Assembly (NCBI RefSeq): GCF_011043775.1
Contig: NZ_JAAKXY010000003.1
Coordinates: 248,001-312,000 of the forward strand
Length of the DNA stretch: 64,000 bases
Source: Natronolimnobius sp. AArcel1
GTDB lineage: Archaea; Halobacteriota; Halobacteria; Halobacteriales; Natrialbaceae
Direction: 5' to 3'
Shown one piece after another: positions 60,344 through 64,000 of this stretch (position 1 is its first letter; the number at the start of each line of letters is the position of its first letter). A program made the position numbers and the translations under genes. The notes under the pieces were generated by a model. It was given only the letters and a program-made list of their open reading frames with translations. It was not told the DNA's origin and did no database searches.

Positions 60344-61489
60344 TCACCGTGCGGCTGCAGCCGACTTCTCGAACAGGTGTTTGAAGACGACCTGCTGGGC
60401 TTTGCGCAGGTGTTGGTTGAACGTCTGACGAGTGACACCGAAGCGATCAGCAAGTTCATCACCGGTGCTGGTTCGTGGCGTCTCGAAGTAGCCGCTATAG
60501 TAGGCTGCATCGAGTGTCGCGAGTTGGCGGCCGGTCAGTGCATCCGTGACGACGTCGGCGAGCAGATGGGGTGAGTAGACAAGTTCGTCGTCGACCAACT
60601 CAACACCTGTGTGAAACTGTCGAATACCGTCGGCAACGCGTTGGTACTCCACGTCTCCCGGCAACTCTCCCTGGAACCGAACTTCATTCCGGGCGACGAT
60701 AACCGCACAGGGTTGACCGCCGAGTGTCTGAAACAGCTCCGAGACTGTCGCTGATTCGGCACGCGCCTCGAGCCGGCTGTAGCCGTCTGCGGTACTAAGC
60801 AGGCGGACATCGGTGTAGTGTGGGACTTCCTCGATAGCGGTGACAAACGCACTCGCCGAAAGGTCGGCCGTGCCCATGTACTGCACGGTACCGTTGTCAG
60901 GGACTGAAACGACGGATTCGATGTCGATGCGGCGCTCGCCATTGTCTGTCTCCGCTTGACTCTCGACGCGAATCGAGGGCGGCACAGCGGACTGGTCGAC
61001 GCGAAACTCGAGGCGGCGCATGTGATCGCTGGTCAGTCGTTCTTCGCGTTGTTTGAGCGCTGTCACGTCTTCGAATGAGTGGACGACGTACTCGACAGTG
61101 TCCGGATCGCCTAGAACGGGTGACGAGTTGGTCGTGAGCCACCGCTTCGCCCCATCGGGAAGTTCGATCCAGTGTTCGAAGCCAAAAACCGGAGACCCCG
61201 ACTCAAAGACGCGCGTCACGGGATGTTCAGTGGGCGGAATCGGTGAGCCAGCGTCATCGGTAAGCGGCCACGTCGACGGTCCGGCAGTCTCGCTCGTAAG
61301 GTCCGCTTTCGAGACACCGAGCGTTTCAGTGGCGCGTTCGTTCGCGAACACGACCGTTCCCGACGGGTCGACGACGACAGTACTGATCGGTCCGCCAGCG
61401 AATATTCGGCGAGCGAGTTCGGCCGGAAGGCGGTCGTGATCAACGCTTGCGTCTGCTTCCGTTCGATCCCATTTCGAGGTGTCGGTCAT
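60344..61489 (-). CDS. PAS domain plus HTH-10 (Bat-like) regulator
   Basis: A 381-residue protein; ATG 61489 (MTDTSKWDRTEADASVDHD) is preferred. A PAS domain spans ~28-145 ('ISTVVVDPSGTVVFANERAT', 'HSFEDVTALKQREERL'). A bacterioopsin-activator/GAF-like part follows (~150-310), then HTH_10: 'YYSGYFETPRTSTGDELADR', 'FGVTRQTFNQHLRKAQQVVF'. It has the architecture of Bat, the light and oxygen regulator of bacteriorhodopsin genes, though no rhodopsin gene is near. It lies upstream of the HalOD1 gene. Confidence 0.88.
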   Translation of the reverse strand: MTDTSKWDRTEADASVDHDRLPAELARRIFAGGPISTVVVDPSGTVVFANERATETLGVSKADLTSETAGPSTWPLTDDAGSPIPPTEHPVTRVFESGSPVFGFEHWIELPDGAKRWLTTNSSPVLGDPDTVEYVVHSFEDVTALKQREERLTSDHMRRLEFRVDQSAVPPSIRVESQAETDNGERRIDIESVVSVPDNGTVQYMGTADLSASAFVTAIEEVPHYTDVRLLSTADGYSRLEARAESATVSELFQTLGGQPCAVIVARNEVRFQGELPGDVEYQRVADGIRQFHTGVELVDDELVYSPHLLADVVTDALTGRQLATLDAAYYSGYFETPRTSTGDELADRFGVTRQTFNQHLRKAQQVVFKHLFEKSAAAAR

Positions 61490-61751
61490 TGAATCACCTG
61501 CGAGGACTGCCAACAACTGGTGGCGATGTACTCGCCGCCTCCGCGACGGCTCGCTCGAGGAGGACACTCAGTACGGAACTGCGGTCCTGCTGCCCCATGT
61601 TCGGAGAACCCCATAGACAGCCTACGTCGTCAGAGACTATGAGTTGTGCGCGGAATAAGCCAGTTATCTACCTGATCCGTGGACCAAAACGATATTCAGG
61701 TAGACAGCTCGGCTTTCAGGACGGGCAGTCGGTCAAAAATCACACTTGTCA

Positions 61752-62726
61752 TTACTCGCCGTTGGCAGTCGGGAAGATTCGTTCCGGAAGGTACGCAGAG
61801 ACCGTCCAGTTGGGTGCGTTGACAACCTGGTTGACTTTCAGATCGACGGCTACTGAACACAGAATATACGCTTCATCGCGCGCAAGACCCCGTTCGTGAT
61901 GCAGGTACTCGATCATGCCTCGGATTGCTATCTTCGTTGCCTCGTGAAGATCTGCGTCAACTCCCGTTGTCCCGAAGACGGGTTCCTCGCGCCCACTCGA
62001 GGAGAGTGGGCCGGTAGTCTCGAACTGGGGGTACTCGAGTGAGCGATCCGTCTGCAACTCGAATCGGCAGGTAACGGTCATCGGTGCCTCGAGGCCGTTC
62101 ACACAGACCTCTCCGTCACCTTGTGCGGCGTGGCAGTCGCCGATACTGAACAGCGCGTCTTCGACGGCAATGGGAAGATGAAGTGTCGACCCTGCAGTGA
62201 GGTGTTTAATATCGAGATTGCCGCCAACCGCTCGTGGCGGCGTGGTCTCGTGTTCGCCGTCGTCAGCAGGAGCAACACCGATCGTTCCCGGGAACGGCGC
62301 CACTGGCACCTCGATCCCGTTTGTGAAGTGAGCAACACCGTCCTCGAGATCCCAGACGTACATCGCAGGCTCTGGAAAGTCATCGGCAAGCAGTCCAAGG
62401 CCGGCTGCACCCGGCAACACCAGCGTGTATCCCCACCCGTGGTGCTCGAGCGACAGAATATCAACTGTGAGCACGTCTCCGGGCTTGGCACCGGCAATGG
62501 CGACTGGCCCGGTGAGCGGATGAATCTGGCTGATATCGATTGCTGGTACGTCCGTGGCTGTTGATTTTTGATCGATCTGGCCGTTTGTGGCGTCCCGGCA
62601 CTCGAACTGGACGACGTCACCGGGTTCGATCGTTAACACCGGCTCGAGAGCGTTATTCCAGGTGCTGTGGATTGTCTCGTCGGTAGCGGGGAGTCGATGA
62701 TCGATTGTGAGGTCTATCTCCGACAT
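61752..62726 (-). CDS. Acetamidase/formamidase family protein
   Basis: A 324-residue protein from ATG 62726 (MSEIDLTIDHRLPATDETIH). Family marks are 'HSTWNNALEPVLTIEPGD', 'LTGPVAIAGAKPGDVLTVDI', 'PFPGTIGVAP', 'RAVGGNLDIKHLTAGSTLHL', 'FSIGDCHAAQGDGEVC' and 'EAYILCSVAVDLKVNQVV'. The His/Asp/Asn metal-site set is present. It hydrolyses formamide or acetamide to ammonia and acid. It is divergent from guaB across 139 bases. Confidence 0.93.
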   Translation of the reverse strand: MSEIDLTIDHRLPATDETIHSTWNNALEPVLTIEPGDVVQFECRDATNGQIDQKSTATDVPAIDISQIHPLTGPVAIAGAKPGDVLTVDILSLEHHGWGYTLVLPGAAGLGLLADDFPEPAMYVWDLEDGVAHFTNGIEVPVAPFPGTIGVAPADDGEHETTPPRAVGGNLDIKHLTAGSTLHLPIAVEDALFSIGDCHAAQGDGEVCVNGLEAPMTVTCRFELQTDRSLEYPQFETTGPLSSSGREEPVFGTTGVDADLHEATKIAIRGMIEYLHHERGLARDEAYILCSVAVDLKVNQVVNAPNWTVSAYLPERIFPTANGE

Positions 62727-62865
62727 TCGATAAGAGAGACGCGGTGATGGAAGATAAAGCGATCACCGAGAACGCCGGGACCACTCTAGCGCTCGTGAGC
62801 GACGAGTCTGCTCGGAAACGGGTCTATCTCGCAACGCTTTTTGCTGGCGGGTCCGGACGGTTTAC

Positions 62866-64000
62866 ATGGCGAACGACGTTCCCGAGCACGAGCCCTATTT
62901 GTCGAAACTGCAGGTACCGGAAGCGCTAACGTTCGATGATGTCCTCCTTCGACCCAAGGAGAGTCGCGTCGAACCAGATGATGCAGACCTCACCTCGCGA
63001 GTCTCAAAGACAGTTGAGGTCTCCGTGCCGATCCTCTCGGCAGCGATGGACACCGTCACCGAGAGCGGCATGGCAATCGCAATGGCTCGCCACGGCGGTC
63101 TCGGCGTCCTCCATCGCAACATGAACATCGACGAGATGGTCGAAGAGATTGGCCGCGTCAAAAGCGCCGACGAACTCATTATTCCACAAGACTCAGTCGT
63201 CACCGCCGACCCCGAAATGTCCGTTCGCGAAGTTGACGACCTGATGGCCCGCGAAGGCGTTGGCGGCGCACCTGTCGTCAACACCCGTGGTGAAGTGCTG
63301 GGCATCATCTCGAGTACGGATATCCGGCCTCACCTCGAGGTCAACGAGGATGACCCGGTCACCGAAGCGATGACGGATGAGGTCATCACAGCCGGAGACG
63401 ACATCGGACCGCGTGATGCGTTCGATCTGATGTACGAGCACAAGATTGAACGCGTGCCGGTCGTCGACGACGAGAACCTCCTCGTCGGCCTCGTCACAAT
63501 GCAAGGCATTCTCCAGCGCCGTGAGTACGAGGAAGCTGTCCGCGACGAGGACGGCAAACTCTGCTGTGGCGTTGCCGTCAGTCCCTTCGAGATGGACCGC
63601 GCGGAAGCCGCCGACGAGGCGGACGCGGACGTGCTCTTTATCGACACCGCCCACGCGCACAACCGGAACGTCATCGACGGCGCTCGAGAGATCAAAGAGG
63701 CCGTCGACGCGGATGTCGTCGTCGGCAACGTCGGTACCCGCGAAGCGGCCGCAGAACTCGTGGAGTTCGCAGACGGGATCAAAGTCGGCATCGGCCCAGG
63801 CTCGATCTGTACGACTCGAGTCGTCTCCGGTGCAGGAATGCCCCAGATCACGGCCGTTGCACAGGTCGCAGACGTTGCGAGCGAGCACGACGTGCCTGTG
63901 ATCGCAGACGGTGGCATCCGCTACTCCGGCGACGCGATCAAAGCGATCGCAGCCGGTGCGGATGCGGTCATGCTCGGCTCGTACTTCGCCGGCACCGACG
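62866..64000 (+). CDS. guaB: Inosine-5'-monophosphate dehydrogenase, partial (C-terminus off window)
   Basis: The frame opens at ATG 62866 ([20 protein letters not shown]) and runs past the right edge, so 378 residues are visible. It shows 'TFDDVLLRP', '[20 protein letters not shown]', two CBS domains (~105-220: '[20 protein letters not shown]', '[17 protein letters not shown]'), 'FIDTAHAHN' and the catalytic loop '[14 protein letters not shown]' with the active Cys (~315). It converts IMP to XMP, the first step to GMP. Motifs are standard for full-length IMPDH. Confidence 0.95.
   Translation, partial: MANDVPEHEPYLSKLQVPEALTFDDVLLRPKESRVEPDDADLTSRVSKTVEVSVPILSAAMDTVTESGMAIAMARHGGLGVLHRNMNIDEMVEEIGRVKSADELIIPQDSVVTADPEMSVREVDDLMAREGVGGAPVVNTRGEVLGIISSTDIRPHLEVNEDDPVTEAMTDEVITAGDDIGPRDAFDLMYEHKIERVPVVDDENLLVGLVTMQGILQRREYEEAVRDEDGKLCCGVAVSPFEMDRAEAADEADADVLFIDTAHAHNRNVIDGAREIKEAVDADVVVGNVGTREAAAELVEFADGIKVGIGPGSICTTRVVSGAGMPQITAVAQVADVASEHDVPVIADGGIRYSGDAIKAIAAGADAVMLGSYFAGTD

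Noticed and set aside
1-64000. CRISPR array
   Set aside because: No series of evenly spaced direct repeats was found on reading; the only direct repeats seen are the tRNA 3'-end copies.

Overview
The window is chromosomal DNA of a haloarchaeon (class Halobacteria). Signs of this are very acidic predicted proteins, high-GC core genes, several HTH-10 (bacterioopsin-activator type) regulators, two HalOD1 proteins, DUF7344-like winged-helix proteins, twin-arginine lipoproteins, and an intron-containing tRNA-Trp. The gene mix would suit the Natrialbaceae, but that is a guess from general knowledge and not shown by the sequence.

Layout. Positions 1-1972 carry small regulators (HTH-10, HalOD1, DUF7344-like). 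Positions 2313-20238 form an accessory, visibly AT-richer defence-type island. It holds an MNT-HEPN toxin-antitoxin pair; an AbrB-like regulator overlapping a serine recombinase, with two inverted repeats in front; and a plus-strand run of two PD-(D/E)XK nucleases and a PLD-SNF2 helicase. This run converges on a minus-strand run: an uncharacterised protein, a PD-(D/E)XK nuclease, a large Eco57I/PglX-like adenine methyltransferase, a NucS-like nuclease with a RAMA-like tail, and a small SH3-like protein. A membrane-anchored Mrr nuclease closes the island. Positions 20670-23149 are further accessory genes, including a gene split by an in-frame TGA.

From 23448 to the end the window is mostly core genome: tRNA-Val, cobalamin adenosyltransferase, pstB and phoU (separated by an M48 protease, HNH and UspA block), gfcR, two HAD phosphatases, panB, an APC transporter with stress-protein domains, rnj-idsA, gltX, a cupredoxin, tmcA, the rpl7ae-rps28e-rpl24e-ndk operon, superoxide dismutase, tRNA-Glu, ychF, tRNA-Trp, a PAS/HTH-10 regulator, acetamidase, and the first part of guaB.

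Working together. The island looks like a restriction/defence locus in which methyltransferase, helicase and several nucleases would mark and attack foreign DNA; its exact type is not recognised. The ribosomal operon starts with a structured leader that contains a K-turn-like loop, the RNA shape bound by the first gene product, L7Ae, which suggests autoregulation. The 3' ends of tRNA-Glu and tRNA-Trp are each partly duplicated about 100 bp downstream, as scars of integration would be.
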